Positions 39,535 through 48,971 are shown, counted from the stretch's first letter. The stretch: DNA of 64,000 nt from Streptomyces sp. NBC_01723 (GCF_036246005.1 NZ_CP109171.1:7924001-7988000); one strand, 5' to 3'. Notes: generated by a model not told the origin, from the letters alone. Made by a program: numbers and translations.

Positions 39535-40677
39535 CTACCCCGGTACCCGGCTCGGGGAGCGGCGGACGGCGAGGACCGCCAGGTCGTCCTGTTGGGCGCC
39601 CGCGGTGAAGGCGTGGACATCGTCGACGAGTGACTCGGTGAGCCGGCCCGCGGTGATGTCGGCGCGGTCGGAGAGGCGCGACTCCAGAGGATAGAAGGCG
39701 CCCCCGGCCGAGCGGGCCTCGGTCAGGCCGTCGGTGCACAGCAGCAGGGTCGCTCCGGCCGGGAACGGGAACCAGGACACCGTGCGCGCCTCCTCGACCA
39801 GGTCCGCGAGGCCGAGCGGGGTGTGCTCCGTCCCCGCGCCGACGGCGGTGACGGTCCCGTCGTGCAGCAGGTACGGCGGGACGTGGCCGCAGGTGACGAG
39901 CTGGGTCTCGGTGCCGGCGTCCACCCCCAGGACGGCGGCGGTGACGAATCGCTGCGGCTCGCCGCGCTGTTCCGCGTAGTCGTTGTGGCGGACCACCGCC
40001 GCCTCGAGCGAGTCGACGAGGGCCGTCACCGTCGGTTCGCGGTGGGCGGCTTCGCGGAAGGCGCCGACCACGTCGATCGCCATGCCGACGGCTGCGAGCC
40101 CCTTGCCCTGGACGTCGCCGATGAGCACCCGGGTACCCCAGGGTGTGGCCGCCACGTCGTAGATGTCGCCCCCGACGAGTTTGTCCTGCTGCACCGGCTC
40201 GTAGACGCCGTCCACGAGTACGTCGTCGGTGAGGAGCGGGAGAGGCCGCAGGATCTGCCGCTGCATCGCGGCTGCGGTCGACCGCAGCCGCACCATCGCC
40301 CCCTCGCGCGAGACACGCAGCCGGGACGCGTATACGGCCAGCGCGCCGAAGCCGACGGCGAACAGCGCCAGCACCACCCGGTCGGCGATCCGTTCCCCGG
40401 ACAGGGCCACGGGCACGACCACGACGACGCTCACCCAGGTGGCGACCATGGCCGTCTGGCCCGGGGTGCACAGCGCGGCGGCGAAGGCCGGCAGGAACAC
40501 CAGCAGCCCGAGCAGGAGGACGGCGGTCCCGGTCAGCACACCGAGGACGATCGTCACCACCGTCGCCGTCACCGTCACCAGGACGACGGTGCGCGTGGGG
40601 GGTGTACGGACGCCGTCGTCCCGGCCCGCGAGGTCGTCCTCCACGGAGGCCGGCGCCGCACGCGTCGAACGGAACAT
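39535..40677 (-). CDS. membrane-linked SpoIIE/PP2C serine phosphatase (1)
   Basis: 380 residues from ATG 40677 with GGAGG eight bases upstream. Three to four membrane segments fill about residues 25-120 (VVLVTVTATVVTIVLGVLTG, VVLALFAVGFGALAVY). The RsbU/SpoIIE phosphatase domain follows: VGGDIYDVAATPWGTRVLIG, DVQGKGLAAVGMAID, LVTCGHVPPYLL and LLCTDGLTEARS. All metal-binding Asp residues are in place. It is divergent from a similar gene. It probably removes phosphate from an anti-anti-sigma factor, none of which lies nearby. Confidence 0.88.
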   Translation of the reverse strand: MFRSTRAAPASVEDDLAGRDDGVRTPPTRTVVLVTVTATVVTIVLGVLTGTAVLLLGLLVFLPAFAAALCTPGQTAMVATWVSVVVVVPVALSGERIADRVVLALFAVGFGALAVYASRLRVSREGAMVRLRSTAAAMQRQILRPLPLLTDDVLVDGVYEPVQQDKLVGGDIYDVAATPWGTRVLIGDVQGKGLAAVGMAIDVVGAFREAAHREPTVTALVDSLEAAVVRHNDYAEQRGEPQRFVTAAVLGVDAGTETQLVTCGHVPPYLLHDGTVTAVGAGTEHTPLGLADLVEEARTVSWFPFPAGATLLLCTDGLTEARSAGGAFYPLESRLSDRADITAGRLTESLVDDVHAFTAGAQQDDLAVLAVRRSPSRVPG

Positions 40678-40874
40678 GCGGGCATCCTCCAACGGCGACG
40701 TGTCGGGCCGGGCGCGCGCCGCACGCGGCGACGGACGGGCGGCATCGATCATCCAGTCCGATTGACATCGCGGGGAGAGGCTTGCCGTACCCGCACCGAA
40801 GTGCGCCCGTACGGGTGGTCGCTCCGGCCCTCTCCGCCGGTGCGGGAAGACCGGGAACGGTGTAGAGAGGAGAC

Positions 40875-41981
40875 ATGTCGCAGCGCCTCGGAGAGCCTCG
40901 CCGGCCGGTGCGCGCGAGGCGGCCGATGGTCGCCATCCCGATCGCGTGGATCGTCGCGGTGTCCGTGGTCGACGTGCTCGCGCCGCCCCACATCCATCTG
41001 GGGCCGCTGCTCGTCGCGGCCCCGGCGATCACGCCCCTGTTCGGCGGGCCCCGGACGGTGGCCCTGGTGGCCGCGCTTGCGGTGATCGCGCAGACGGCCA
41101 TCGGGGTGGTGCGCGACCCCAACGAGTTGCTCTCGGCCAACCACGAGGCACAGATCCTCGCCCTGATCCTGGTCGGCGCCAGCCTCGTCGTCTTCTGTGT
41201 CGTGCGGGAGCGCCGGGCGAAGGAGCTGAGGCAGGTCCGGTACGTGTCCGAGGCCGCCCAGCGCGTCGTCCTGCCGCCGCTGCCCAGCCGGCTCGGCCCC
41301 TTGCGCACTGCCTCGCTCTACCTCGCCGCGGAGGCCGAGGCCCAGATCGGCGGGGATCTGTACGCGGCGGTCCGCACCGAATCCGGTACCCGGGTGATCG
41401 TCGGAGACGTGCAGGGCAAGGGACTGACCGCCGTCAATGACGCCGCCCTGCTGCTGGGAGCGTTCCGTGTCATGGCCGGCCGCCGGGCGGGGCTGGGGGA
41501 GCTGGTGAGGCACCTGGACCGGAGCGTGAGCGGGGACCTCGCGGAGCCGGGCCGCCACGGGGAGGGATTCATCACCGCCACCGTGCTGGACATCCCCGAC
41601 CGGGACGGGCGGGTCCGGATGGTCTCCTGCGGCCATCCACCGCCCGTCGTCGTCCGCGACGGGCGGCCGGTGACGATGAGCGTCCTGCACCCCGCGCCCC
41701 CGCTCGGCCTGGGCCACCTGGTGAATCCCCGCTACCACGTCGAAAGCTTCCCGTTCGAGCCGGGCGACCTGCTGCTCCTGTACACGGACGGCGTCACCGA
41801 GGCGCGCGACTCCGCCGGCACCTTCTATCCGCTGGCCGAGCGCATCACCGGCTGGACCGAGAACGATCCCGACGCCTTCCTCGGCCGCTTCCGGCGCGAC
41901 CTGCTCCACCACGTCGACGGCCACCTGGACGACGACGCCGCCATGATCGTCATAGGGCGCCCTGCCCTGTCCGGGGCGTGA
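40875..41981 (+). CDS. membrane-linked SpoIIE/PP2C serine phosphatase (2)
   Basis: 368 residues. Membrane segments VAIPIAWIVAVSVVDVLAPP, VALVAALAVIAQTAIGVV and ILALILVGASLVVFCVV precede the phosphatase domain: IGGDLYAAVRTESGTRVIVG, DVQGKGLTAVND, VSCGHPPPVVV, LLLYTDGVTEARDSAGTF. It is a paralog of the divergent gene at 39535-40677; both lack a separate sensor domain such as PAS or GAF. The GAGAGGAGAC ribosome site supports ATG 40875. Confidence 0.88.
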   Translation: MSQRLGEPRRPVRARRPMVAIPIAWIVAVSVVDVLAPPHIHLGPLLVAAPAITPLFGGPRTVALVAALAVIAQTAIGVVRDPNELLSANHEAQILALILVGASLVVFCVVRERRAKELRQVRYVSEAAQRVVLPPLPSRLGPLRTASLYLAAEAEAQIGGDLYAAVRTESGTRVIVGDVQGKGLTAVNDAALLLGAFRVMAGRRAGLGELVRHLDRSVSGDLAEPGRHGEGFITATVLDIPDRDGRVRMVSCGHPPPVVVRDGRPVTMSVLHPAPPLGLGHLVNPRYHVESFPFEPGDLLLLYTDGVTEARDSAGTFYPLAERITGWTENDPDAFLGRFRRDLLHHVDGHLDDDAAMIVIGRPALSGA

Positions 41982-42074
41982 CCGACAGGCCAGGGGAGCC
42001 TTCCCGGGCGCCGGCACGAGGTCGCCGGCCTCCCGCCCGGGCGCCGTGGACCTGTCCGGACGTGCCGCCCGAGC

Positions 42075-42728
42075 CTAGTGTCCCATCGGCAGAGTGGGAG
42101 CCGGACGGTAGGTCCGGGACTCCCCGCGACCGGCCACCGGTGGGACGAAGTAGTCGCTGTCCTTGGGGCGGTCCGCCGCCAGCCCCCGGGGCCGGGGAGC
42201 GGGTTCGAGGTGGGGGATGTACTTCGAGCACTGCACGTAGGCTTCGTCCACCCTCAGGTGCACCCATACGGCAGGCTGCCGGCCGTGCGCCGAGTCGATG
42301 GGGAGGTGCGGGTACACGCGACGCTGCTCGGCGTCACCCACCAACTGGGCCGACCCGTTGACGTGCAGCCCTATGTGATGGTGGGTGAAGTCGATGAAGA
42401 GCATGCCCATGTGCGGGTTCTCCAGGATGTTCCCGTTGCCCGCGTGGACCCCGTTGCCCCGGTACTCGGGGTAGGTCAGGGTGTGTTCGTCGAGGACGGT
42501 GACGAACCCGGGCGGCCCGGCCCGGAACCCGGTGTCGCAGTTGCCGCCGGCGTCGGCGGTCGAGAGGAAGACCATGGTCTGACGCCCGACGAAGTCGCGC
42601 ATCTGATCGGTGAGATGGGGCTGGACCTGCCGGTCGTAGAAGGTCGCGGCCCGGTCGGCCGTACCCAGGTGGCTCTGCAGGAGGCGTTCGCCGGCGGAGC
42701 CGGGGCGGCCTGCGGGCCGGTCGTTCAT
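42075..42728 (-). CDS. pyridoxamine 5'-phosphate oxidase-like flavin-binding protein
   Basis: 217 residues from MNDRPAGRPGSAGERLLQSH. The split-barrel core has FVGRQTMVFLSTADAGGNCD, PPGFVTVLDEHTLTYPEYRG, NPHMGMLFIDF and HHIGLHVNGSAQLV. Its start overlaps the flavohemoglobin stop (ATGA), so the two are translated together. Many such proteins bind FMN, F420 or heme. Coupling to the globin suggests a shared role in nitrosative or oxygen chemistry. Confidence 0.82.
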   Translation of the reverse strand: MNDRPAGRPGSAGERLLQSHLGTADRAATFYDRQVQPHLTDQMRDFVGRQTMVFLSTADAGGNCDTGFRAGPPGFVTVLDEHTLTYPEYRGNGVHAGNGNILENPHMGMLFIDFTHHHIGLHVNGSAQLVGDAEQRRVYPHLPIDSAHGRQPAVWVHLRVDEAYVQCSKYIPHLEPAPRPRGLAADRPKDSDYFVPPVAGRGESRTYRPAPTLPMGH

Positions 42729-44017
42729 ATGCGGTTGTCCTCTTCCTTCGCCGGGTGGCCTGGATCCAGAGGGGCGTCCAGTACCGGGACGCCCAGCGGG
42801 TCGTGGTGGATCTGGGCGGGAGGCAGCCCACACCGCAGGAGCACCTGCCGCGCGGCAGCGATCATGCCGGGCGGCCCGCTGAGGTAGGCCTCCGTGTGGG
42901 CTCCGGCGCCCGAGGCGGCGATGACGTCCGGCAGGGAGCCCTCGGCGCCGGGAATGTGCTCGTGGGAAACGGCGGCCCGGACCGTCAGCCAGTGGTGCCG
43001 CTGGGACAGGCGCAGCATCTCGTCGAGCCCGTACAGCTCGTTGCCGGTGCGCGCGCCCACGAACAGGTTCACGTGGCGGCCCTGGAGCCGGTGCGGGTCG
43101 TTCGCGATCTCCTCGATCAGGGCCCTGATGGGGGCGAGTCCGGTGCCTCCCGCGGCGAGCAACAGATCGCGGCCGGAGGGCGCGGACAGCACCATGTCAC
43201 CCTCGGGCGGCCCCAGACGCACCATGTCGCCGATCCGCGCCCGGTACACCAGGGCGTGACTGACATGGCCGCCGGCGACGTGCCGGACGTGGAAGGTCAG
43301 GGTCGAGTCGGGCCGGGGGGCGTTGGCCGGTGAGTAGTGCCGCCACACCCGGGGCCGCCACGGTGTCTCCATGCTGACGAACTGGCCCGCCTGGTACGGA
43401 TACACGGGGTCGGTGGCCACCGTGACCTCGGCCAGTGCGTTGCCCAGGTGACGGTGGCCGACGATCTGGGCGTTCCACACGGCGGGCCGGAGCCGGGTGT
43501 CGTTGTCCGCGGCCAGGATCATCGTCTCGGAGGCGATCCCGTAGGCCCGCTGCCAGGCCAGGGCGATCTCCGGGGTCCACGAGGGGCCGGCGAACCGGGC
43601 GAGCGTCTCCAGCAGGCATTCGCCCACCGCGGCGTAGTGCGCCGTCACGGCACCGAACTTGCGGTGGTCGCGCCCCAGGCGGGCGCAGAACTGGGCCAGG
43701 TGCTCGGGCGAGTCGACCAGGTCAACGATCCGCAGGAGGGCGCGCAGCAGGCGGTCCCGCTGGACGTCCATGTTCTCCGGGAAGAGGGAACGGACCTCGG
43801 GGTAGCGCACGAAGAGGATGGCGTAGAAGTACACGGCCAGTTCCCCGGCCTGCGGCTCGACCACCGCGACGCTGCGGCGGACGAGATCGCACTCGTGCGG
43901 GCCCAGCGGCTGGGGGAGGGTGCCCTGCTGCGGCTGGTGGAACGGCTCGTTCGCGGCCTGCGGAGTGGGGGGACTGTCATACCCGTCGAGGTGGGCACGG
44001 TGGGTGCCGAGCGTCAC
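42725..44017 (-). CDS. flavohemoglobin-like globin-reductase
   Basis: About 430 residues from GTG 44017 (VTLGTHRAHLDGYDSPPT), with GAGG seven bases upstream; longer starts lack support. Globin domain at about residues 45-180, with VYFYAILFVRYPEVRSLFPE (B10-like Tyr) and the proximal His in RLGRDHRKFGAVTAHY. The ferredoxin-reductase module follows: RVWRHYSPANAP (FAD), GGTGLAPIRALIEE (NAD) and AYLSGPPGMIAAAR. It fits nitric oxide dioxygenase-type proteins. It forms an overlapping operon with the PNPOx-like gene. Extra N-terminal residues are unusual. Confidence 0.88.
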   Translation of the reverse strand: MTLGTHRAHLDGYDSPPTPQAANEPFHQPQQGTLPQPLGPHECDLVRRSVAVVEPQAGELAVYFYAILFVRYPEVRSLFPENMDVQRDRLLRALLRIVDLVDSPEHLAQFCARLGRDHRKFGAVTAHYAAVGECLLETLARFAGPSWTPEIALAWQRAYGIASETMILAADNDTRLRPAVWNAQIVGHRHLGNALAEVTVATDPVYPYQAGQFVSMETPWRPRVWRHYSPANAPRPDSTLTFHVRHVAGGHVSHALVYRARIGDMVRLGPPEGDMVLSAPSGRDLLLAAGGTGLAPIRALIEEIANDPHRLQGRHVNLFVGARTGNELYGLDEMLRLSQRHHWLTVRAAVSHEHIPGAEGSLPDVIAASGAGAHTEAYLSGPPGMIAAARQVLLRCGLPPAQIHHDPLGVPVLDAPLDPGHPAKEEDNRI

Positions 44018-44464
44018 GCGGCGCCTCGCGCGGGGGCTGACGGTGTTCTGAACGTCATGTCCTTGGGTCGGCCTTCCACGCTGCTGTCTTCTTTCACGTG
44101 CCTCAGAGTGCCCGGGTACCTCACAACTGAACATCAATCATTGGGCAAGACTTAACTCGGTGACGTCATCCCTCGCAAGCGGACGACGCGCTCAGAGGCT
44201 ACGCACCCCGGCGTGTCGACCGGGTAGAGGGGTTGTGAGCAGATGATGGAGAGTTCGGGGCGGCCCGGACCGAGCCGCGGTTACCCGCGCGTAGCGCTGC
44301 TGGCTGCGGCGTTGCGGGATGACCGGCCGTGCGGGCTGAGGTTCGTAAGGGCAGTCGTGGGAGGCGAACGGGTCACCGGAGTCTGCCCGACCGGGTCGCG
44401 CCGGGCAGAAAGCGGAACTGGTCTTCTGAGTCAGGAATTCTGTTCAGATATGTAGGGTTGCCTG
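44018..44464. other. intergenic stretch between globin and IS630 remnant
   Basis: No gene is seen. The first 140 bases are the globin promoter region, with AT-rich words (CTGAACATCAATCATT) around 44125-44145. The remainder, up to the transposase start at 44465, has no coding pattern. The outer end of the IS630 element should be near 44440-44460 but I cannot define its terminal repeat because the other end is lost. Confidence 0.45.
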
Positions 44465-45085
44465 GTGGCGCGTACTGGGCGGCCGAAGGTCGAGCTGATC
44501 CTGTCGGATGAGGAGCGGGCTGCGCTGGAGGGGTGGGTGCGGCGCCGTTGCACTCCGCAGGCGTGGGCTTTGTGCTGCCGGATCATCCTGGCCTGTGCGA
44601 CCGGCGCGTCCAACAAGGACGTGGCCGCACAGCTCGGTTCGACACCGCATGCGGTCGGCCGCTGGCGGAAGCGGTTCGTCGAACACCGGATCGCCGGGCT
44701 GGGTGACATGCCGCGGTCCGGCGGGCCCCGGACGGTCACCGATGAGCAGGTCGCCGCAGTGGTGAAGCGGACGCTGGAGTCGACGCCGAAGAACGCCACG
44801 CACTGGTCGACGCGGGCGATGGCCTCGGAGATGGGTCTGTCGCAGTCGACCGTGTCGCGGATCTGGCGGGCCTTCGGCCTGCAGCCACACCGCACCGAGA
44901 CGTTCAAGCTGTCGACGGACCCGTACTTCGTCGACAAGGTCCACGACGTGGTCGGCCTCTATCTGGACCCGCCCGAGCGGGCCTTGGTGTTCTGTGTCGA
45001 CGAGAAGTCGCAGATCCAGGCCCTGGACCGGTCCCAGCCGGTGCTGCCGATGATGCCGGGCGTCCCGCCCCGATGGAGTTCGTGA
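44465..45085 (+). pseudogene. IS630-family transposase, 3'-truncated
   Basis: 206 codons. The N-terminal HTH part (MARTGRPKVELILSDEERAA, SNKDVAAQLGSTPHAVGRWR) and the second HTH (MGLSQSTVSRIWRAFGLQ) are intact. The DDE domain starts at ALVFCVDEKSQIQALDRSQP but breaks after LPMMPG. The second Asp and the Glu of the catalytic triad are missing. From about 45070 the DNA belongs to a DJ-1/PfpI gene fragment, so the element lost its right end. Confidence 0.9.
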
Positions 45086-45432
45086 CTGAAGCCGACGTTG
45101 TGCTGATCGGTGCACAGTGCTCCGGTGCGCTGGTGCTCGCCCGGCTCGGGTTGCTGGAAGGCATGCCGGCTTGCACGGACATGAAGCGCCGAGCCTCCGT
45201 CGAAGGCTGCGGCGTCACCGTGCTGGACGCGCCGTTCCACGCCGAGGGGAACATCACTACGGCGGGCGGTTGCCTGGCGTCCCAGCATCTCGCCACGTGG
45301 GTGATCACCCGAATCCTCGGGGAGGACGCCGCGCGCGCCGTCATCGACTACGTGGCTCCGGTCGGCGACAGTCAGGAGACACCCGAGCGGGCCATGCGTG
45401 CCGTCCATGCGGGCGTGGTTGCACTGCGCTGA
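45073..45432 (+). pseudogene. DJ-1/PfpI-family protein, N-terminally truncated by IS630
   Basis: 119 residues. ADVVLIGAQCSGALVLARLG carries the nucleophile elbow Cys; VTVLDAPFHAEGNITTAGGC and LASQHLATWVITRILGEDAA are the conserved C-terminal part. The first third of the family, including the acidic residue that pairs with the Cys, is gone and replaced by IS630 sequence. A start at 45073 exists inside the junction, so a partial protein could be made. Function probably lost. Confidence 0.8.
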
Positions 45433-45582
45433 CGCCTCGCAGTCAGCAGCTCGGGCCGCTTGCAATCACGACGACGACTTCTTGAGCGCATTGAGGGCGT
45501 GGCGTTGTCTGAGGTACGCGTGAGCCGTGGATGCGGCGAAACAAGCGGAGGGCCAGGACCTGCTGTCCCCTCTGGTTGCCCG

Positions 45583-45936
45583 TCAGCTGGATTTCCTCTG
45601 CGTTGTTTCGGCGAAGGCCAGCCCTTGCAGGGCGAGTCGTTGCGTTTCGTATCGACCTTCGGTCGTGGCCTCCACGTCGAACCCGTGCGCGATCTGCGGT
45701 GGGTAGCCGATGAGTTCGAGCGCCCGGCTCGGCAGCGCCTGCTGGGACGCCTCTTCCGACTCCCACAACAGAACGGCTCCCCACCGGTTGGTGTCCGGAT
45801 CGGAGAGCCACATCTTGAAGCGAAGCCCGGGCACCTCGGAGAACGCGGCGACGGATTCCTCACGCAGGTATTCACGCATGGACTCGATGGTCTGTCCGGA
45901 GGCGGACAGGTCCCACCAAACAATGTCGGCAAGCAT
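45583..45936 (-). CDS. YdhR-like putative monooxygenase (dimeric alpha+beta barrel)
   Basis: 117 residues from MLADIVWWDLSASGQTIESM, with GGAAGGAG upstream. FSEVPGLRFKMWLSDPDTNR, WGAVLLWESEEASQQALPSR and IAHGFDVEATTEG follow the pattern of E. coli YdhR (PGFxxKxW, GGxYLF, FDV). Such proteins are small ferredoxin-like barrels related to quinol monooxygenases; activity is unproven. Identification is by remembered pattern, so moderate confidence. Confidence 0.65.
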   Translation of the reverse strand: MLADIVWWDLSASGQTIESMREYLREESVAAFSEVPGLRFKMWLSDPDTNRWGAVLLWESEEASQQALPSRALELIGYPPQIAHGFDVEATTEGRYETQRLALQGLAFAETTQRKSS

Positions 45937-46070
45937 GGCACTCCTTCCTTCCGAGAACGGAATTCGGCTGTCGGCCGGCCACGGGCACGCGGTTACGGGG
46001 CGCCACAGGCAATCCTTTCTGCCGTTCGGGCCCGAGATCGGCGTGCCCCACACCCAGCCCGGTGACGACG

Positions 46071-46781
46071 TCACAGGCGGTCCAAGCGCTGTGGAGGGTG
46101 GGGCGGCCAGGGTCCGAGAGCAGGCAACTCCTCCGCCGCCACTGGTGACACAACGGGCGTACGTCCGGCCAGCCAGGCCGCCAGGTCGCGCAGGCCTCCC
46201 GTAACCACCGTGCCCGGCGGCCCGTCGCCGACGGACCACTGGCGGCCCACGTCCTCGGCACGGACGCGTGCGCCTGCCGGAAGGCGGTCGAGGAGGAAGT
46301 CGATGGTGTGTGCGGCCAGGTCCTCGGGCCAGTCGTCCGGTCGCACGCCGAGTTCCAGATCGACCATGTGGATCCATGCCTCGCGCCAGCGTGCGAAGAC
46401 GGTTGCGGCAAGGTTCGCGTTGCGGAACGTTACCGGACGGCTCCAGTCCACGTCGGTGGCGCGTGCCCAGAATGCCTCTAGCCCGGCCGTGTGCGCGGCG
46501 AGCTGCGCGCGGTGCTCGGCTGCGCTGCGGCCAGCCGTCGTCTCGATGATCGCGTTGCGCTCGTCGACCCCGCCGTCGTAGCCCGCTACAAGTTCACCGC
46601 GCAGGGCATGTTCCGCGAGACGGGCGAACATTCTCGCGTTGTCGGTGAGATGCGCGAGGACGTGGCCGCGTGACCAACCCGGAAGGGCAGACGCCTCGGC
46701 GACCTGCTGGTCGCTCAGTCCGGCCACGAGCCCTTCCAGTGTCCGGTGGGCTTCGATCACTACTGCGACAGGAGGTTGCAT
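46071..46781 (-). CDS. mycothiol-dependent maleylpyruvate isomerase-family (MDMPI/DinB) protein
   Basis: 236 residues. N-terminal DinB-like bundle with LPGWSRGHVLAHLTDNARMF (first His ligand) and RWREAWIHMVDLELGVRPDD (second His pair), the usual metal-site layout. A C-terminal domain ends with GGLRDLAAWLAGRTP, typical of the family. MDMPI proteins use mycothiol, the actinobacterial low-molecular-weight thiol, which supports the assignment of the organism. Exact reaction unknown. Confidence 0.88.
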   Translation of the reverse strand: MQPPVAVVIEAHRTLEGLVAGLSDQQVAEASALPGWSRGHVLAHLTDNARMFARLAEHALRGELVAGYDGGVDERNAIIETTAGRSAAEHRAQLAAHTAGLEAFWARATDVDWSRPVTFRNANLAATVFARWREAWIHMVDLELGVRPDDWPEDLAAHTIDFLLDRLPAGARVRAEDVGRQWSVGDGPPGTVVTGGLRDLAAWLAGRTPVVSPVAAEELPALGPWPPHPPQRLDRL

Positions 46782-46792
46782 GACCCCCCGTC

Positions 46793-47314
46793 CTACAGGG
46801 CCGGGGCCTGGTTGAGGACTGCCGGGGCCTGGGCAGCGAGTTCCTTGAGTGGTTCACCGCTCAGCCGACATACCGTCCACTCGTTCAGCAGCTCCACGCC
46901 GAGCGACTTGTAGAAGTCGATCGTCGGTTCGTTCCAGGCCAGGACCCACCACTCGAAGCGCTCGTAGCCGTTCTGTTGACAGATCGCGGCCAATGCGGCG
47001 ATCAGAGCCTTGCCATGTCCTCCACCTCGGGCGTGCGACCGCACGTAGAGGTCCTCCAGGTGCATGCCGCGCGTGCCGGTCCAGGTCGAGAAGCGGGGGA
47101 ACCACAGGGCATAGCCCACGGCCTGCCCCGTCTCATCGTCCTCAGCGATCAGTGCGGCAGCAGCGGGGTGTTCTCCGAACAACGCGTCGCGGAGCTGCTC
47201 CTGGGTTGCTTGGGCCTGCTCGGCAGCCCGTTCGTACTCAGCGAGTTCGCGGATCATCGCGCGGATCTCCGCGATGTCGTTCACAGTGGCGGCCCGGATC
47301 ATGCTGGAGATCAT
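46793..47314 (-). CDS. GNAT N-acetyltransferase
   Basis: 173 residues from ATG 47314; ATG 47302 (MIRAATVNDIAEIRAMIREL) is equally possible. Acetyl-CoA loop: LEDLYVRSHARGGGHGKALI (R-G-G-G-H-G-K-A). The C-terminal strand and helix are WWVLAWNEPTIDFYKSLGVE, as in diamine or amino-acid acetyltransferases. It lies 12 bases upstream of the MDMPI-like gene in the same direction, suggesting an operon. Confidence 0.86.
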   Translation of the reverse strand: MISSMIRAATVNDIAEIRAMIRELAEYERAAEQAQATQEQLRDALFGEHPAAAALIAEDDETGQAVGYALWFPRFSTWTGTRGMHLEDLYVRSHARGGGHGKALIAALAAICQQNGYERFEWWVLAWNEPTIDFYKSLGVELLNEWTVCRLSGEPLKELAAQAPAVLNQAPAL

Positions 47315-47467
47315 CGGCCACCGTACCGAGCCGTGTCCATCCGATTCCGCGCCTTCTCCGCGGCGTGAACCCTGGTCTCCGCCTTGACGGACGATCTGCG
47401 GAACACGTCCGCAGCTGGGCCGACAAGAGCCTTGTGGCGCATCAACGCGCTTGGCGATGCTGCCTCG

Positions 47468-48091
47468 ATGATGACTTCCGTCGTTGCGTTCGTCGGTGCG
47501 GCCTTCCTGGTCGCCATGGTCCCAGGGCCAAGCACGGTCGTGATCCTGCGCCGAGCGGTGGTGAACGGCCGGCGGACCGGCATGGCCACGGTCCTGGGTA
47601 ACGAGTGCGGAGTGCTGCTGTGGGGCCTGGCCGCGGCCTTCGGTCTCTCCGCCCTGCTGCTGGCCTCGCAGGTCGCCTACGACGTCATCCGGATTGTCGG
47701 CGCCGCGGTATTGGTGTGGATGGGAGCGCGTGCCTTGTGGCAGGCGAGGCGAGCTGGACAGCCGGATCAGGGACCAGCGGAAACAGCCGCGGTGCCGCTT
47801 CGGCGGGCGTACTGGCAGGGCCTCGTCACCAACTTCGCCAATCCGAAGGCCGGCGTGTTCGCCGTGTCCTTCCTGCCGCAGTTCGTGCCACATGGAGCCC
47901 CTGTTCTTCCGACGCTGCTCGCCTTCTCGGTGATCTGGGCCGTGGTCGACTTGATCTGGTACCTACCGTTGGTCTGGCTAGCCGGACGTGTCGGAGGAGT
48001 GCTTCAGCGGCACTCCGTTCGGCGCCGGATGGAACAGGTCTCCGGGGCGCTCTTGGTCGGGCTGGGGGTGCGCCTGGCTACCGAGTCTTAG
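47468..48091 (+). CDS. LysE-family amino-acid exporter
   Basis: About 207 residues with five to six membrane helices. FVGAAFLVAMVPGPSTVVIL (the PGP motif) and GNECGVLLWGLAAAFGLSAL are family features, as is WQGLVTNFANPKAGVFAVSF. The stop TAG at 48089-48091 coincides with the YTAR target word at the outer end of an IS701-type element. The protein could therefore have lost its original last residues, although length is normal. Diverges from the GNAT gene. Confidence 0.85.
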   Translation: MMTSVVAFVGAAFLVAMVPGPSTVVILRRAVVNGRRTGMATVLGNECGVLLWGLAAAFGLSALLLASQVAYDVIRIVGAAVLVWMGARALWQARRAGQPDQGPAETAAVPLRRAYWQGLVTNFANPKAGVFAVSFLPQFVPHGAPVLPTLLAFSVIWAVVDLIWYLPLVWLAGRVGGVLQRHSVRRRMEQVSGALLVGLGVRLATES

Positions 48092-48113
48092 TACTCCAGT
48101 ACGGTTTCGTGAT

Positions 48114-48971
48114 CTATCCAGCGGGTTCGCCAGCGGTTCGTCGTCGGTGGTGGCTGCGTCGGGCTGTTGCCTGGTGGCGCCGACGCCAGTTGGACCAGTT
48201 CAGCAGTCCGGCTACGGTCACGGCTGGTTGTTCGAAGACGGCGACGAGTAGGTGTCGGATCTCCGGGACGGTCAGCGTGATCGGATCGGGGCCCGCCATC
48301 ACGTAGCCGGTGCCGCGTGCTTCCAGGGCAGCGCGGAGCCGGGGGTCCTGGCCGTAGGCTTCGTCACCGGTCACCCAGGAGGCGGTGATGGCGGCGTCCA
48401 GCGCAGCAGCGATCATCTCCCAGGCCAGACGGGGCTTGGTGGCGAACTGCACCGTCTCGGGTATGCCGGCCGCGGTGCGGCGTTCGGGATCACCGGACCA
48501 GGAGTGCTCGGGCAGGTAGAGCCGACGGTCGATCAGGGCCCGTCCCCGCTCGGTGGCCAGGGCGAGGAACACACCGACCTGGGCGTTCTCGATGCGTCCC
48601 GCGGTGCCGGTGTACTGCCTCTGCACTTCTGCCGAGGCCCGGCCCTTCTTCAGGAAGCCGGTCTCGTCGACCATGAGAACGCCGTCGGCGCCGAGGTGTT
48701 CGACGGCGTAGGCACGCAGGTCGTCTCGGACGGCACCGGCGCCCCAGCGGGCGTCGCGCAGCAGGCGCTGCATCGGCCCGGGCCGGGCGTGGCCGGCCTG
48801 TTCGGCCAGTTGCCGACAGTTCTTCCGCTCGACGCTCGACAGTAGTCCGATCAGGTAGGCGCGGGCCGTGGCCCGGGGCTCAACTCGCCCGAACCGGCCC
48901 GCGATCCGGACCATGACCTGGTCGAACATCACCCGCCAGCGGGCAGGGTCTGTGCTATAGCCCGCGGCCAC
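48114..48971 (-). pseudogene. IS701-family transposase, internally deleted
   Basis: 285 residues. N-terminal half is normal: FGRVEPRATARAYLIGLLSS, DGVLMVDETGFLKKGRASAE (first Asp region) and WVTGDEAYGQDP (second Asp). After GTGYVMA the frame jumps to GPDPITLTVPEIRHLLVAVF and the usual end NWSNWRRRHQATARRSHHRR. About 100 residues, including the expected catalytic Glu region, are missing while frame is kept. It is probably inactive but could be mobilised in trans by an intact copy. Confidence 0.85.

Noticed and set aside
37778..41308. A 1,176-codon minus-strand open frame
   Set aside because: It runs antisense to the FG-GAP and second SpoIIE genes and through a wrong frame of the first. Translation is low-complexity; the real genes have clear motifs and start sites.
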